64,000 nucleotides of DNA. Source: Peterkaempfera podocarpi (GTDB lineage Bacteria; Actinomycetota; Actinomycetes; Streptomycetales; Streptomycetaceae). Position 1 is the first letter of the stretch. The number at the start of each line of letters is the position of its first letter. Position numbers and translations under genes: made by a program. Below, piece by piece: positions 34,058 to 42,530 of this stretch. The stretch covers positions 3,906,001 to 3,970,000 of the forward strand of contig NZ_CP162102.1 of assembly GCF_042466665.1 (NCBI RefSeq). The letters run 5' to 3'. The notes under the pieces were generated by a model. That model searched no databases. It worked only from the letters and a program-made list of their open reading frames with translations, and was not told the origin of the DNA.

Positions 34058-35226
34058 CGCAGGTCCAGCTCCAATGTGCCCGGCGCCGGAGCGGCCTGGT
34101 CCAGGGGCCCCGGCGGCATCGGCTGCGTGGTGTGCGAGCGTCCGGCCGGGGGCAGCAGCCCGGCCAGCCGGTCGGCGACGACGGTGAGCCGCTCCGGCGG
34201 GAGCAGCCCGGGTGCGCGATGTGCGGCGAAGTCGGCGAAGGCCTCGGCCGTGGTGCGGCGGGGGCGGTAGCCGAAGGTCTCGTGAAGCTGCGTCACATCC
34301 ACCACCCGGCCATGGGTCAGCAGCCGGATCTGCTCCGGTGAGAAGTCCGCTATCCGGGTCTGCCGCACCAGTCCGGCCACCCAGTTGATGGCCGGCAGCA
34401 GCAGCGGCACGGTGGGGCGGCCGAGCCTGCGGGCGCACTGGGAGAGCAGCAGTACCCCCTCGCCCGCGACGTTGAAGGTGCCACTGTTGGTGGTGCCGCG
34501 GCGGGCGTCGAGGGAGGCGAGCCGCAGCACCTCCACCGCGTCGTCCTCGTGGACGAACTGGAGGCGGGGGTCGTAACCCAGCGCGGTCGGCAGCACCGGC
34601 AGCGAGAAGTACTCGGCGAGCGGGGTGTCCGCCGCGGGGCCGATGATGTTGGCGAACCTCAGCACACTGACGGCCACATCCGGGCGGCGGCGGGCGAACC
34701 CGCGGACATAGCCCTCGACCTCGACCGCGTCCTTGGCGAAGCCGCCGGAGGGCAGCGCCCTGGGCTGCATCCGCTCGGAGAAGACCGCGGGGTCGCGAGG
34801 GGCGGAGCCGTAGACGCTGGTAGTGGACTTGACCACCAGCCGCTGCACGGTGGGGGACTTCTGACAGGCGCCCAGCAGCTGCATGGTGCCGATGACGTTG
34901 GTCTCCTTGACCGTGCCCCGGCCGCCGGACCCCAGCAGGGTGGCGCTCACATGCATATGGACCACGGTGTCCACCGAGTACTCGGCGATCACCCGCGCCA
35001 CCGCGGGCCGCCGGATGTCGGCACGCACGAAGACATAGTCGGCGACGTGGTCCCGCCTGCCCTCGGCGCCGGCCCGGTCCGGGCCCTGAAGCGGATCCGG
35101 GTCGTGCACGGGCGGCTGGAGGTCGACACCGACCACCAGGTCGACATCGGGCTCCTGACGGATCGCCCTGACAAACCGGGCCCCCAACTGGCGGGCCACT
35201 CCGGTGACGAGCACGACCTTCCCCAA
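34054..35226 (-). CDS. NAD-dependent epimerase/dehydratase (extended SDR)
   Basis: A 390-residue extended short-chain dehydrogenase. The Rossmann loop is VVLVTGVARQLGARFVRAI, a variant of GxxGxxG. The core motifs ETNVIGTMQLLGACQKSP, KSTTSVYGSAPRDPA and FANIIGPAADTPLAEYFS follow, with the YxxxK equivalent altered (a Ser-Gly-Gly-Phe-Ala-Lys stretch replaces it). The conserved core starts LGKVVLVTG, so TTG 35226 is chosen: it lies eight bases after GGGAGGG. It is a rare TTG start set by its ribosome site. It is coupled to the acyltransferase gene, suggesting a shared lipid or envelope role. Confidence 0.87.
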   Translation of the reverse strand: MGKVVLVTGVARQLGARFVRAIRQEPDVDLVVGVDLQPPVHDPDPLQGPDRAGAEGRRDHVADYVFVRADIRRPAVARVIAEYSVDTVVHMHVSATLLGSGGRGTVKETNVIGTMQLLGACQKSPTVQRLVVKSTTSVYGSAPRDPAVFSERMQPRALPSGGFAKDAVEVEGYVRGFARRRPDVAVSVLRFANIIGPAADTPLAEYFSLPVLPTALGYDPRLQFVHEDDAVEVLRLASLDARRGTTNSGTFNVAGEGVLLLSQCARRLGRPTVPLLLPAINWVAGLVRQTRIADFSPEQIRLLTHGRVVDVTQLHETFGYRPRRTTAEAFADFAAHRAPGLLPPERLTVVADRLAGLLPPAGRSHTTQPMPPGPLDQAAPAPGTLELDLR

Positions 35227-35398
35227 GGCGCCAGCCCTCCCGTCCGAAAAACGCTGCCCGTCCTCGCACCGTATCGCTTTGTTGTTGCCGGGCAATGTCC
35301 CGGCATGAGCGTGTGGCCGCGATCACCCCGGTCGGCGGCATGACGCCTGGGTGATCCTATGACAGCGGAGGGTGTCCGGGGGCGGTCCGGAATGCGCC

Positions 35399-35432
35399 GA
35401 CGCCCGCCCCGACCGTGGTCGGGGCGGGCGTC
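35399..35432 (-). terminator. Terminator hairpin after the bS22 gene
   Basis: GACGCCCGCCCCGAC (35399-35413) and GTCGGGGCGGGCGTC (35418-35432) form a perfect 15-bp stem with a CGTG tetraloop, 18 bp beyond the bS22 stop. Confidence 0.85.
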
Positions 35433-35450
35433 CGGTGGATCGGGGCGCTG

Positions 35451-35549
35451 TTACTTCTTGTTGCGCCGCTGCACACGCGTCCGCTTCAGCAGCTTGCGGT
35501 GCTTCTTCTTGGCCATACGCTTGCGGCGCTTCTTGATGACAGAGCCCAC
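35451..35549 (-). CDS. Small ribosomal protein bS22 (AURKAIP1/COX24-like)
   Basis: This 32-residue, extremely basic protein begins MGSVIKKRRKRMAKKKHRK and ends RTRVQRRNKK, from GTG 35549 to TAA at 35453-35451. It matches actinobacterial bS22, a small-subunit protein found in mycobacterial 30S structures and annotated as AURKAIP1/COX24 domain protein. GAGGG lies seven bases before the GTG. It has its own strong terminator. It lies between the epimerase gene and the helix-turn-helix gene, the usual place in Streptomyces. Confidence 0.9.
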   Translation of the reverse strand: MGSVIKKRRKRMAKKKHRKLLKRTRVQRRNKK

Positions 35550-35725
35550 GGAACAACCCTCGCTCACTGGGACTCTCTCGCGACCGCGGCGCGGTGCTCT
35601 GGAGTCCGAATACGACTGACGGAAGCCCTAGCCTACCTGCCGCACCGCGCGCGCCGTAATCGAGTCGCACACACGCGGTGCGCCAGGTCCTTCCGCTGAG
35701 CCGGATGCGCTGCGCCTCGGGCCTC

Positions 35726-35935
35726 CTACGCGGTCTCGCGCCCCACGTAGGACTCTCGGAGATAGTCGTGGACCGCCTGCTCGGGGACCCTGAAGGAGCG
35801 GCCCACCCGGATGGCGGGCAGCTCCCCGCTGTGCACCAATCGGTACACGGTCATCTTGGACACTCGCATCACCGCGGCCACCTCTGCCACGGTCAAGAAG
35901 TTGACCTCGTTGAGAGGCCTCTCGCCAGAAGCCAT
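35726..35935 (-). CDS. MerR/excisionase-type DNA-binding protein (BdtA-like)
   Basis: A 69-residue protein containing little more than a helix-turn-helix of the BldC/excisionase class: FLTVAEVAAVMRVSKMTVYR, then LVHSGELPAIRVGRSFRVPE. The position next to bS22 and the sequence match the Streptomyces gene called bdtA, a BldD-controlled small regulator. ATG 35935 (MASGERPLNEVNFL) is preceded by AAAGG; ATG 35959 would add eight residues. Such proteins can bind DNA cooperatively. Its targets are not known from the sequence. Confidence 0.88.
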   Translation of the reverse strand: MASGERPLNEVNFLTVAEVAAVMRVSKMTVYRLVHSGELPAIRVGRSFRVPEQAVHDYLRESYVGRETA

Positions 35936-36352
35936 GTCAGCACCGACCTTTCGCATGCCCTGAGCACCGGCTTCCCCTCCGGTGACTGAAGCCAGCGCAC
36001 GCGTATCCCCAGAGTAGTTGCGGGTGGTACGGGTGGGAAGAGGGGTATACCGGGGCTTCGCTACCGTCGCGGCACCGCCGATTGCATGAGGTGACCGCTC
36101 CACGGCTGGTAGCAGTGCGGTTGCGCAGCGTGTCGACATCCATGGGTGCCGGGGCGGCCCGCGCCGTGCTCACCGAAGCACTGGGGGCGCATTCGGCGGC
36201 TGGGCGCGCCTGCCGATGCGCCGGTCGGCGCGCCGGTCCGGCCTGCGCGCGCCGGCGAGCCGTCAGGACACCTCCGGTGCGGCAGGGCCAGGGTGCGGCA
36301 CGGCCAGGGTGCGGCACGGCCAGGGTGCGGCACGGCGGTCGGCTCGCGGCAC
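35936..36352. other. Intergenic region between the BdtA-like gene and acuC
   Basis: A 417-bp interval without a credible gene. It contains the promoter region of the bdtA-like gene (A/T-richer part around 36010-36060) and, further on, a three-copy 16-bp tandem repeat. A search for TNAC-N5-GTNA BldD sites by eye gave no good match. Confidence 0.5.
36286..36333 (+). repeat. Three exact tandem copies of a 16-bp unit
   Basis: The unit GGCCAGGGTGCGGCAC occurs three times head to tail, with a degenerate partial copy (GGTGCGGCA) just before. It is noncoding, 20 bp past the acuC stop, and looks like a slippage-prone minisatellite. Confidence 0.9.
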
Positions 36353-37603
36353 TCAGGGCAGCAGGCCGTGGAGGGGGAAGCACTCCCGGCGGGCCGCCAG
36401 GATCGCCTGGTCAAGCCGGTCGGCCGGGTCGTAGCCGCTCTCCGCGAAGTCCGGCCAGAGCACGGGGTGCCGGCCGTCGGTCATCCGCAGCGGTGCCTGG
36501 CGGCGGGTGCGGCGGTAGACCTCGGCGCGCCACTCGGGCGGGGTGTCGGACTCCGGGTCGATGGGGCGGCCGGCGGCCACGGCGGTCAGATGGGTCCAGA
36601 TCCTGGGCACCACCTCCACCACCTCGTATCCGCCGCCGCCCAGTGCGACCCAGCGGCCGTCGGCGTGCCGGTGGGCGAGGTCGTGCAGGGAGACCGCCAG
36701 GGCGCGCTGGGCGTCCAGTGACACCGCGAGATGGGCCAGCGGGTCCTCGGCGTGGGTGTCCGCGCCGTGCTGGGAGACCAGCACCTGGGGACGGAAGGCG
36801 GCGAGCAGCTCGGGCACGGTGGCGTGGAAGGCGCGCAGCCAGCCGGTGTCCCCGGTGCCGGGCGGCAGCGGCACATTGACGGCGCTGCCGGGGGCGTCCG
36901 GACCGCCGGTCTCACTCACCCAGCCGGTCTGCGGGAAGAGCGTGGCGGGGGTCTCGTGCAGCGAGACGGTGAGCACCCGGGGGTCGTTCCAGAAGATCTG
37001 CTGCACTCCGTCGCCGTGGTGCACATCGATGTCCACATAGGCGACCCGCTCGGCACCCAGCTCCAGCAGCCGGGCGATGGCCAGGGCCGCGTCGTTGTAG
37101 ACGCAGAAGCCCGAGGCCCGGTCCGGCATGGCATGGTGCAGCCCGCCGGCGAAGTTGACGGCGTGCAGGGGCCGGGGCCGGTCGGCGGGGGCGCCTGCCG
37201 CCGGCCAGACCGCCTCGGCGGCGGCGACCGACTGGCCGGCGATCAGCGCGGAGGCGGTGTGCATCCCCGGGAACGCCGGGTTGTCCTCGGTTCCCAGGCC
37301 GCGCCGCACCTCGTGGCGGGCGGGGTCCTTCCAGTGCTCGGCGGTGTCGCGTACGGCGTCGATGTACGCCTGGTCGTGCACCAGGCGCAGGGTGGAGTCC
37401 CCCGCCGGGGGTGCGGCGGCGAGGGTGACACCGGGTGCGGTGGGGAGGCCGAAGGCCTCCACCAGCCGCATGGTGAGGGCGAGCCGTACCGGGTCCATGG
37501 GGTGGCCCGGACCGAAGTCGTAGGCGGTGACGTCCTCGTCCCACTGCAGGCGGAGCCCGCAGGGGGACAGGCGGGGCTGGGCGGCGGGGACGGCGTCGGA
37601 CAT
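36353..37603 (-). CDS. Acetoin utilization protein AcuC / class I-II histone deacetylase family
   Basis: A 416-residue zinc-dependent deacetylase. Key motifs: NFAGGLHHAMPDRASGFCVYN (tandem His, Asn-Asp), YVDIDVHHGDGVQQIFWND (zinc Asp and His), SQHGADTHAEDPLAH (zinc Asp), and LGGGGYEVVEV (catalytic Tyr). AcuC removes acetyl groups from protein lysines, classically reactivating acetyl-CoA synthetase. ATG 37603 is chosen; GTG 37612 is three codons upstream. It is preceded 24 bp upstream by an MFS transporter gene in the same direction. Confidence 0.92.
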   Translation of the reverse strand: MSDAVPAAQPRLSPCGLRLQWDEDVTAYDFGPGHPMDPVRLALTMRLVEAFGLPTAPGVTLAAAPPAGDSTLRLVHDQAYIDAVRDTAEHWKDPARHEVRRGLGTEDNPAFPGMHTASALIAGQSVAAAEAVWPAAGAPADRPRPLHAVNFAGGLHHAMPDRASGFCVYNDAALAIARLLELGAERVAYVDIDVHHGDGVQQIFWNDPRVLTVSLHETPATLFPQTGWVSETGGPDAPGSAVNVPLPPGTGDTGWLRAFHATVPELLAAFRPQVLVSQHGADTHAEDPLAHLAVSLDAQRALAVSLHDLAHRHADGRWVALGGGGYEVVEVVPRIWTHLTAVAAGRPIDPESDTPPEWRAEVYRRTRRQAPLRMTDGRHPVLWPDFAESGYDPADRLDQAILAARRECFPLHGLLP

Positions 37604-37627
37604 GGCCGCCACGGTAGCGGAGCGGGA

Positions 37628-38824
37628 TCAGCCCACTTCGCTGGGCACGGCGGCGGGCACCGGCTGCACGGTCGGCGAGAAGGTGCGGGAGACCACCAGC
37701 ACTGTGAGCACCAGGATCATCGGCACGGCCAGGGCGACCCGGTAGGAGCCGGCGTCGCCGACGGCGCCGACCAGCGGGGAGCCGATCAGGAAGCCGACGT
37801 AGTTGAACAGGTTGAGCCGGGCCACCGCGGCGTCCGAGGCCTCCGGGAAACGGCGGCCGCCCGCGGCGAAGACCTGCGGCACGATGGCGCACAGGCCGAC
37901 CCCCAGCAGGGTGAAACCGAGGATGCCGGTCCAGGGTTCCGGGGCGACCGCCGCCACCGCGAAACCGAGGGCGGAGAGCACCACCCCGGCGCGTACCACC
38001 GCGACCGCGCCCCAGCGCTGCACCCCGGCGTCGCCCAGGGCCCGGCCCAGCAGCATGGTGACCATGTAGGCGTTGTAGGGGACCGTGGCCAGCTCCTCGG
38101 AGCTGTGCAGGGTGTCCTGGAGGTACTTGGCGCTCCAGTTGGAGACCGTGGCGTCGGCGATGTACGCCGCGGCCATGGCGAAGCAGAGCGGCAGCAGCGG
38201 ACGCCAGGGTATGGAGCGGCCCGCGGCCTCGGCGGCCGCCTGCTCGGCCCCGGCCAGCTCCTGCGGCCCCGCGTAGCGCAGCGACGCGGCGAGCGACACC
38301 GGGATCAGCACCGCCGCGGTGCAGCCGAAGAGGGTGAGCAGGGTGAGATGCCAGTGCGCCCCGGCCCAGGCCAGTGAGGCGCCCACGATGCCGCCCAGGC
38401 TGAAGGCGGCGTGGAAGCCCAGCATGATGGAGCGGCCGTAGCGGTGCTGGAGGCCTACGCCCAGCATGTTCATGGAGGCGTCCAGGGCGCCGACCATCAG
38501 TCCGAAGGCCGCCAGCGACAGGGCCAGTTGCCACACGGAGTCACCCGCTCCGACGCCCACCAGGGAGAGGCACACCAATGGCTGCACGGTGCGCAGCACC
38601 GCACGGGCCGAGGTGCGCCGGACCACGTGCTCGGAGGCGATGGAACCGACCCCGGCGAGCACCGGCACGGCGGCGAGGAAGGCCGGCAGCAGCGCGTCGC
38701 TGACGCCGTACCGGTGCTGGATGGCCGGGATGCGGGTGACCAGCAGGGCGAAGGCCACGCCCTGGCAGAGAAAGCTGACCAGCAGCGCTGCGCGTGCCTG
38801 CCGGAGCCGTCCGGTGACCTCCAT
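37628..38824 (-). CDS. MFS transporter
   Basis: A 398-residue major facilitator with about 12 membrane segments. It starts MEVTGRLRQARAALLVSFLC, and the first loop carries ALLVTRIPAIQHRYGVSD, which resembles the MFS group that includes FucP- or YbjJ-like proteins. GHHA-type sequence (MLGFHAAFSLGGIVGASLAW) and LFNYVGFLIGSPLVGAVGD follow. The substrate is unknown. ATG 38824 precedes the N-terminal helix and there is no signal for an alternative. It shares direction and a 24-bp gap with the acuC gene. Confidence 0.88.
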   Translation of the reverse strand: MEVTGRLRQARAALLVSFLCQGVAFALLVTRIPAIQHRYGVSDALLPAFLAAVPVLAGVGSIASEHVVRRTSARAVLRTVQPLVCLSLVGVGAGDSVWQLALSLAAFGLMVGALDASMNMLGVGLQHRYGRSIMLGFHAAFSLGGIVGASLAWAGAHWHLTLLTLFGCTAAVLIPVSLAASLRYAGPQELAGAEQAAAEAAGRSIPWRPLLPLCFAMAAAYIADATVSNWSAKYLQDTLHSSEELATVPYNAYMVTMLLGRALGDAGVQRWGAVAVVRAGVVLSALGFAVAAVAPEPWTGILGFTLLGVGLCAIVPQVFAAGGRRFPEASDAAVARLNLFNYVGFLIGSPLVGAVGDAGSYRVALAVPMILVLTVLVVSRTFSPTVQPVPAAVPSEVG

Positions 38825-39079
38825 GGCGGCGCCCCCTGTCCGGTCGACTGAGGACCGCTCGGCTACTGGTGGGTATGAGTGCTGGCGCGAGCGTAGGGCC
38901 TGGGGCCCGACTTCGGGAGGGGGTGCCGCCAAGGTGATCGCAACGGTTTTCGACTGCTGAGGGGGCGCCATCCGTTCTGACGCCATTCAGGTGAGTTGCC
39001 ATGTTTTGCGCCCTTGGCTGCTTACGGTGAGAGTGAGTGCCGTGGATGTCGGCCCCCTCGGGAGAGATGAGGACACGTC

Positions 39080-40630
39080 GTGGGGATGGTGCGCGCTCTC
39101 GGTCCCCAGTTGCTGCACGGCCGTCGGCTCTCGGCCGCCGACCGGACCCTCCAGGACCTGCTGACCGCTGTTCTGACGGCGCCGCACCTGCCTGCGGCCG
39201 CCTTCTCCCCCGCCCTGCTGGCCCGGGTCCCGGTCGACCGACTGCAACTGATGGCCGACCAACTGCGGGAGAGGCACGGGCCGGTACGGTCCGTGCAGCC
39301 CCACCGGGGGCTGTGGCGGGTGCAGTGTGCGGACGGCGGCGAGCTGCTCTGGGCCCGGCTGGACCCGGACGGACTGCTCACCTCGCTGGTCCTCGGCCCC
39401 GCCGCGCTGACGGCCCGCCACGAGGCCGTGCCCGCGCCGCTCCGGCCGGGGCCCCGCACCGAGGGCGCCCCTGCTCCGCGCCCGGCCCCGACCCCGGCTC
39501 CCGCACCGACCCCGGCCCCTGCCCCGGTGCCGGCGCCCTCCCCGGCTGCCGCCGCTGCACCGGCGCAGGCACCAGTACCCGCACCGGCACCAGTACCCGC
39601 ACCACCACCGGCGCCCGCACCGGCACGGGCGCCGTCCCGGCCGTCGGCTGCCTCGGCCGTGCGCTCCACCGCGGCGCAGTGCAGGCTGGCCACCGCCCAG
39701 CGCTACACCCTGCTCACCGCCGCCACCGCCTGCTGGGCACTGCTCCAGCTCGCCCTGGCGTTCACCGCCGTCACCGCCACCGGCTGGCTGCTGCTGCTTG
39801 CGGCGGCGCTCGCCGCCGCCTGGTGCGTACTGCGCCTCGGCCCCTGGCACGCGCTGCCGCCCTACGCCCGGCTGCTGCCCTCCGCCGCTGTGGCGGGCAC
39901 CCTTGCCGCGGGTCTGCGGATCCTGTTCCGCAGGCTGCCCTGGGACCTGCACAGCCCCCTCGCCCTGCTGCCCGCGCTGGCCGTCCTCGCCGCGGCCTGC
40001 TGGACCGTCGTACGCAGCCTCCCCCGCAGCGACCCCCGGGACCTGCCGCTGGTGCTGGCGTCACCGCTGCGCGGAGCCACCATCCACCTGCTCCAGGCCG
40101 GCGGCCCTGCCCTCAACCGGCACGCGGCCGACGTCTACGGCCGGGCCGCCCGGCAGGCCTGCGACCTCACCGTCCTCGGCAGTGGGCTGTCCTGGCGGGG
40201 CCGCCGGGCCCTCGGGCTGATGCCGGCCGCCAACGACGCCTACGCGGCGTACGGGCACGCGGTGCGCAGCCCCTGCGACGGCACCGTGGCAGTGGCCGTC
40301 GACGGCCTGCCGGACAACGAGCCCGGGGCCGTCGACCCGGCGCATCCGCTGGGCAACCACATCGCGGTCGACACCGGCGAGGCCCTGGTCGTGCTGGCGC
40401 ACCTGCAGCCGGGCAGCATCCGGGTCCAGGTGGGGTCCAGGGTCACCACCGGGACCATGCTGGCGGCGGTGGGCAACTCCGGTGACACCGGGGGTGAGCC
40501 GCTGCTCCAGCTGCGCGCCGAGACCCGCACCTCCACCGCGTCCCCCGGATCCGGCACCGCCCTGCCGGTGCGGCTGGCGGAACTCCCGGGCTCCCCGCTC
40601 CGCGGCCGCCGCTTCACCGTGGGCGGCTGA
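39080..40630 (+). CDS. M23 peptidase-like membrane protein with degenerate active site
   Basis: A 516-residue protein. Residues 1-120 form an unknown domain (LQLMADQLRERHGPVRSVQP). A long Pro/Ala linker of PAPAP and PTPAP repeats covers about 125-200. Four hydrophobic segments follow (about 215-320). The C-terminal domain is LytM/M23-like: RHAADVYGRAA, YGHAVRSPCDGTV, LGNHIAVDTGEALVVLAHLQ, and GTMLAAVGNSGDTGGEPLL. The usual zinc His-x-His near the end (HLHFE) reads as LLQLRAE, so endopeptidase activity is doubtful. GTG 39080 is used; ATG 39086 is nearly equivalent. Confidence 0.85.
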   Translation: MGMVRALGPQLLHGRRLSAADRTLQDLLTAVLTAPHLPAAAFSPALLARVPVDRLQLMADQLRERHGPVRSVQPHRGLWRVQCADGGELLWARLDPDGLLTSLVLGPAALTARHEAVPAPLRPGPRTEGAPAPRPAPTPAPAPTPAPAPVPAPSPAAAAAPAQAPVPAPAPVPAPPPAPAPARAPSRPSAASAVRSTAAQCRLATAQRYTLLTAATACWALLQLALAFTAVTATGWLLLLAAALAAAWCVLRLGPWHALPPYARLLPSAAVAGTLAAGLRILFRRLPWDLHSPLALLPALAVLAAACWTVVRSLPRSDPRDLPLVLASPLRGATIHLLQAGGPALNRHAADVYGRAARQACDLTVLGSGLSWRGRRALGLMPAANDAYAAYGHAVRSPCDGTVAVAVDGLPDNEPGAVDPAHPLGNHIAVDTGEALVVLAHLQPGSIRVQVGSRVTTGTMLAAVGNSGDTGGEPLLQLRAETRTSTASPGSGTALPVRLAELPGSPLRGRRFTVGG

Positions 40631-40674
40631 CCGGGCCCTGGCGGTGGGCCGCCCACCCGGGGCCCTCCGCCCCG

Positions 40675-40699
40675 GGGGCCGCCCTCGCGGGGCGGCCCC
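40675..40699 (+). terminator. Hairpin after the M23-like gene
   Basis: GGGGCCGCCC (40675-40684) pairs exactly with GGGCGGCCCC (40690-40699), loop TCGCG, 44 bp after the stop. Confidence 0.7.
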
Positions 40700-40700
40700 T

Positions 40701-40801
40701 CAGCCCGATGTCTCCGCCCCTCAGCCCGATGTCTCCGCCCCTCAGCCCGATGTCCCCGCCCCTCAGCCCGATGTCCCCGCCCCTCAGCCCAATGTCTCCG
40801 G
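40701..40801 (+). repeat. Five-copy 21-bp tandem repeat overlapping the HAD phosphatase stop
   Basis: Four full copies of a 21-bp unit beginning CAGCCCGATGTC (40701, 40722, 40743, 40764) and a fifth partial copy at 40785. Units differ by single T/C changes at the twelfth to sixteenth positions. The stop codon of the minus-strand HAD gene (40784-40786) lies at the start of the last copy, and each further copy carries the same TCA trinucleotide. Confidence 0.92.
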
Positions 40802-41479
40802 GCCGCCGGCGAGCGGCGCGTCCAGGCCCAGCAGGGAGGGGAGTTCGGCCATGTCGGTGAAGAGCGCCGTCGGGCCGGCCTCGGTGAGCCGCGCGGCCGG
40901 CGTCAGGGCCGCATAGCCGTACACGTCCATGCCTGCGGCGCGGGCCGCCAGCACCCCGTTGGGACTGTCCTCCACCACCGCGCAGCGCGCCGGCTCCACG
41001 CCCATCACCCGGGCGGCGTGCAGGAAGAGGTCGGGCGCGGGTTTGCCCCGGCCCACGTCCTGGGCGCTGAAGATGGCCGGCTCCGGGAGGTGGCTGCGCA
41101 GCCCCGCGCGGTCCAGCGCGGTACGGATCCAGGAGTGGTGGGCCGAGGACGCCAGGCAGAAGGGGGTGCCGGCGGTGGCCAGTGCCTTCAGCAGCGCCTC
41201 GGCTCCGGCCACCGCGGTCAGCTCGGCCTCGAAGGCCGCGAAGACCCGGGCGTGGAAGAGGTCGTCGAAGCCGTCGGGGAGCCGCTGCCCGGTGCGGGCC
41301 ATGATGACGTCGTGGATGTGGTGTGCGGCGGTGCCCAGGAACTCGCGCACCGAGTCGTCGAAGGTGGTGGGGTGGCCGAGCTCGGTGAGGTACTCGGCCA
41401 GCACCCGGTTGGAGATGGGCTCGCTGTCGCAGAGCACTCCGTCGTTGTCGAGGATTACCAGGTCGTAGCGCACCCGCAC
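40784..41479 (-). CDS. HAD family hydrolase (beta-phosphoglucomutase/phosphatase-like)
   Basis: A 231-residue HAD subfamily IA protein. Motif I is VILDNDGVLCDSEPISNRVL (nucleophile Asp, acid/base Asp). A helical cap follows, then motif II (CLASSAHHSWI) and motif III/IV (GRGKPAPDLFLHAARVMG; AVVEDSPNGVLAARAAG). The substrate is a small phosphorylated metabolite, not identifiable here. GTG 41479 starts VRVRYDLVILDNDG. It lies 3 bp from the proC stop and is probably co-translated. The last codons fall in the tandem repeat at 40701-40801. Confidence 0.9.
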   Translation of the reverse strand: MRVRYDLVILDNDGVLCDSEPISNRVLAEYLTELGHPTTFDDSVREFLGTAAHHIHDVIMARTGQRLPDGFDDLFHARVFAAFEAELTAVAGAEALLKALATAGTPFCLASSAHHSWIRTALDRAGLRSHLPEPAIFSAQDVGRGKPAPDLFLHAARVMGVEPARCAVVEDSPNGVLAARAAGMDVYGYAALTPAARLTEAGPTALFTDMAELPSLLGLDAPLAGGPETLG

Positions 41480-41482
41480 ACG

Positions 41483-42292
41483 CTACTTCCCTCCGGTGGC
41501 CAGCTCCCGGGAGCGGTCCCTGGCGGCCTCCAGGGCGGCCAGGAAGGCGGCGCGCACCCCGTGGTTCTCCAGCTCCCGGATGGCGGCGATGGTGGTGCCC
41601 GCCGGGGAGGTGACGGCCTCGCGCAGCTTCACCGGGTGCTCCCCGGAGTCCCGCAGCATCACCGAGGCGCCCACTGCCGACTGCACGATCAGCTCATGGG
41701 CGACGGCGCGCGGCAGCCCCAGCAGGATGCCGGCGTCGGTCATCGCCTCCACCAGCAGGTAGAAGTAGGCCGGGCCTGAGCCGGAGAGCGCGGTGGCGGC
41801 GTCCTGCTGGGCCTCGGGGACGCGTACGGTCCGGCCGACCGGCCGGAAGATCTCCTCGGTGCGCCGCAGATGCTCCTCGGTGGCGTGGGCGCCCGCCGAG
41901 ATGACGCTCATCGCCTCGTCCACCAGCACCGGGGTGTTGGTCATGACCCGCACCACGGGGGTGCCGGGCGCCAGGCGCTCCTCGTACCAGGCGGTGGGGA
42001 TGCCCGCCGCGCCGGAGACCACCAGCCGGTCGGCGGGCACATGGGGGGCGAGCTCCGCCAGCATCACGCCCATGTCCTGCGGCTTGGCGGTGAGGATGAG
42101 CGTGTCGGCGGCCTTGGCGGCCTGCTCGTTGGAGACGGCCTCCACGCCGTAGCGCTCGCGCAGCTCCGCGGCCCGCTCCTCACGGCGGGCGGTGACCAGG
42201 ACGTCGGCCGGGGCCTTGCCGGCCCGCAGCAGTCCGGAGACCAGCGCCTCGCCGATCTTGCCGGCGCCGAGGACGGCGACTCTCTGGGTCAT
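41483..42292 (-). CDS. proC: Pyrroline-5-carboxylate reductase
   Basis: A 269-residue NAD(P)H-dependent enzyme for the last step of proline synthesis. The Rossmann start is MTQRVAVLGAGKIGEALVSG. The conserved RVMTNTPVLVDEAMSVISAG and the C-terminal signature LSGSGPAYFYLLVEAMTDAG to TSPAGTTIAAIRELE follow. ATG 42292 is preceded by GTGAACCGCCC with weak ribosome-site character. Upstream in-frame sequence to 42412 lacks family similarity. The HAD gene follows 3 bp after its stop. Confidence 0.95.
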   Translation of the reverse strand: MTQRVAVLGAGKIGEALVSGLLRAGKAPADVLVTARREERAAELRERYGVEAVSNEQAAKAADTLILTAKPQDMGVMLAELAPHVPADRLVVSGAAGIPTAWYEERLAPGTPVVRVMTNTPVLVDEAMSVISAGAHATEEHLRRTEEIFRPVGRTVRVPEAQQDAATALSGSGPAYFYLLVEAMTDAGILLGLPRAVAHELIVQSAVGASVMLRDSGEHPVKLREAVTSPAGTTIAAIRELENHGVRAAFLAALEAARDRSRELATGGK

Positions 42293-42530
42293 GGGCGGTT
42301 CACCTCGTCGTCTTCCGTGCGTTTCCGCCGTCATCCTCGCACCGGGGCACCGGCCTGACACGGATGCGTCCACGTGGCGGACCTGGGCGGCAATGTGACG
42401 GGCGCACATCAACCGCCCCCTGCTGTGGCCCGCCGCACCGTGCCGACGGCGGTCCCGCCGACCCTACGGTCGCGTGGACGCCAGGGGAGGGGCGCAGTGG
42501 CGTCGGCCGGAAGCCGAGCAGGGAGCCGCC

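Noticed and set aside
40701..40801. Possible CRISPR array
   Set aside because: Units are directly adjacent with no spacers, so this is a simple tandem repeat.
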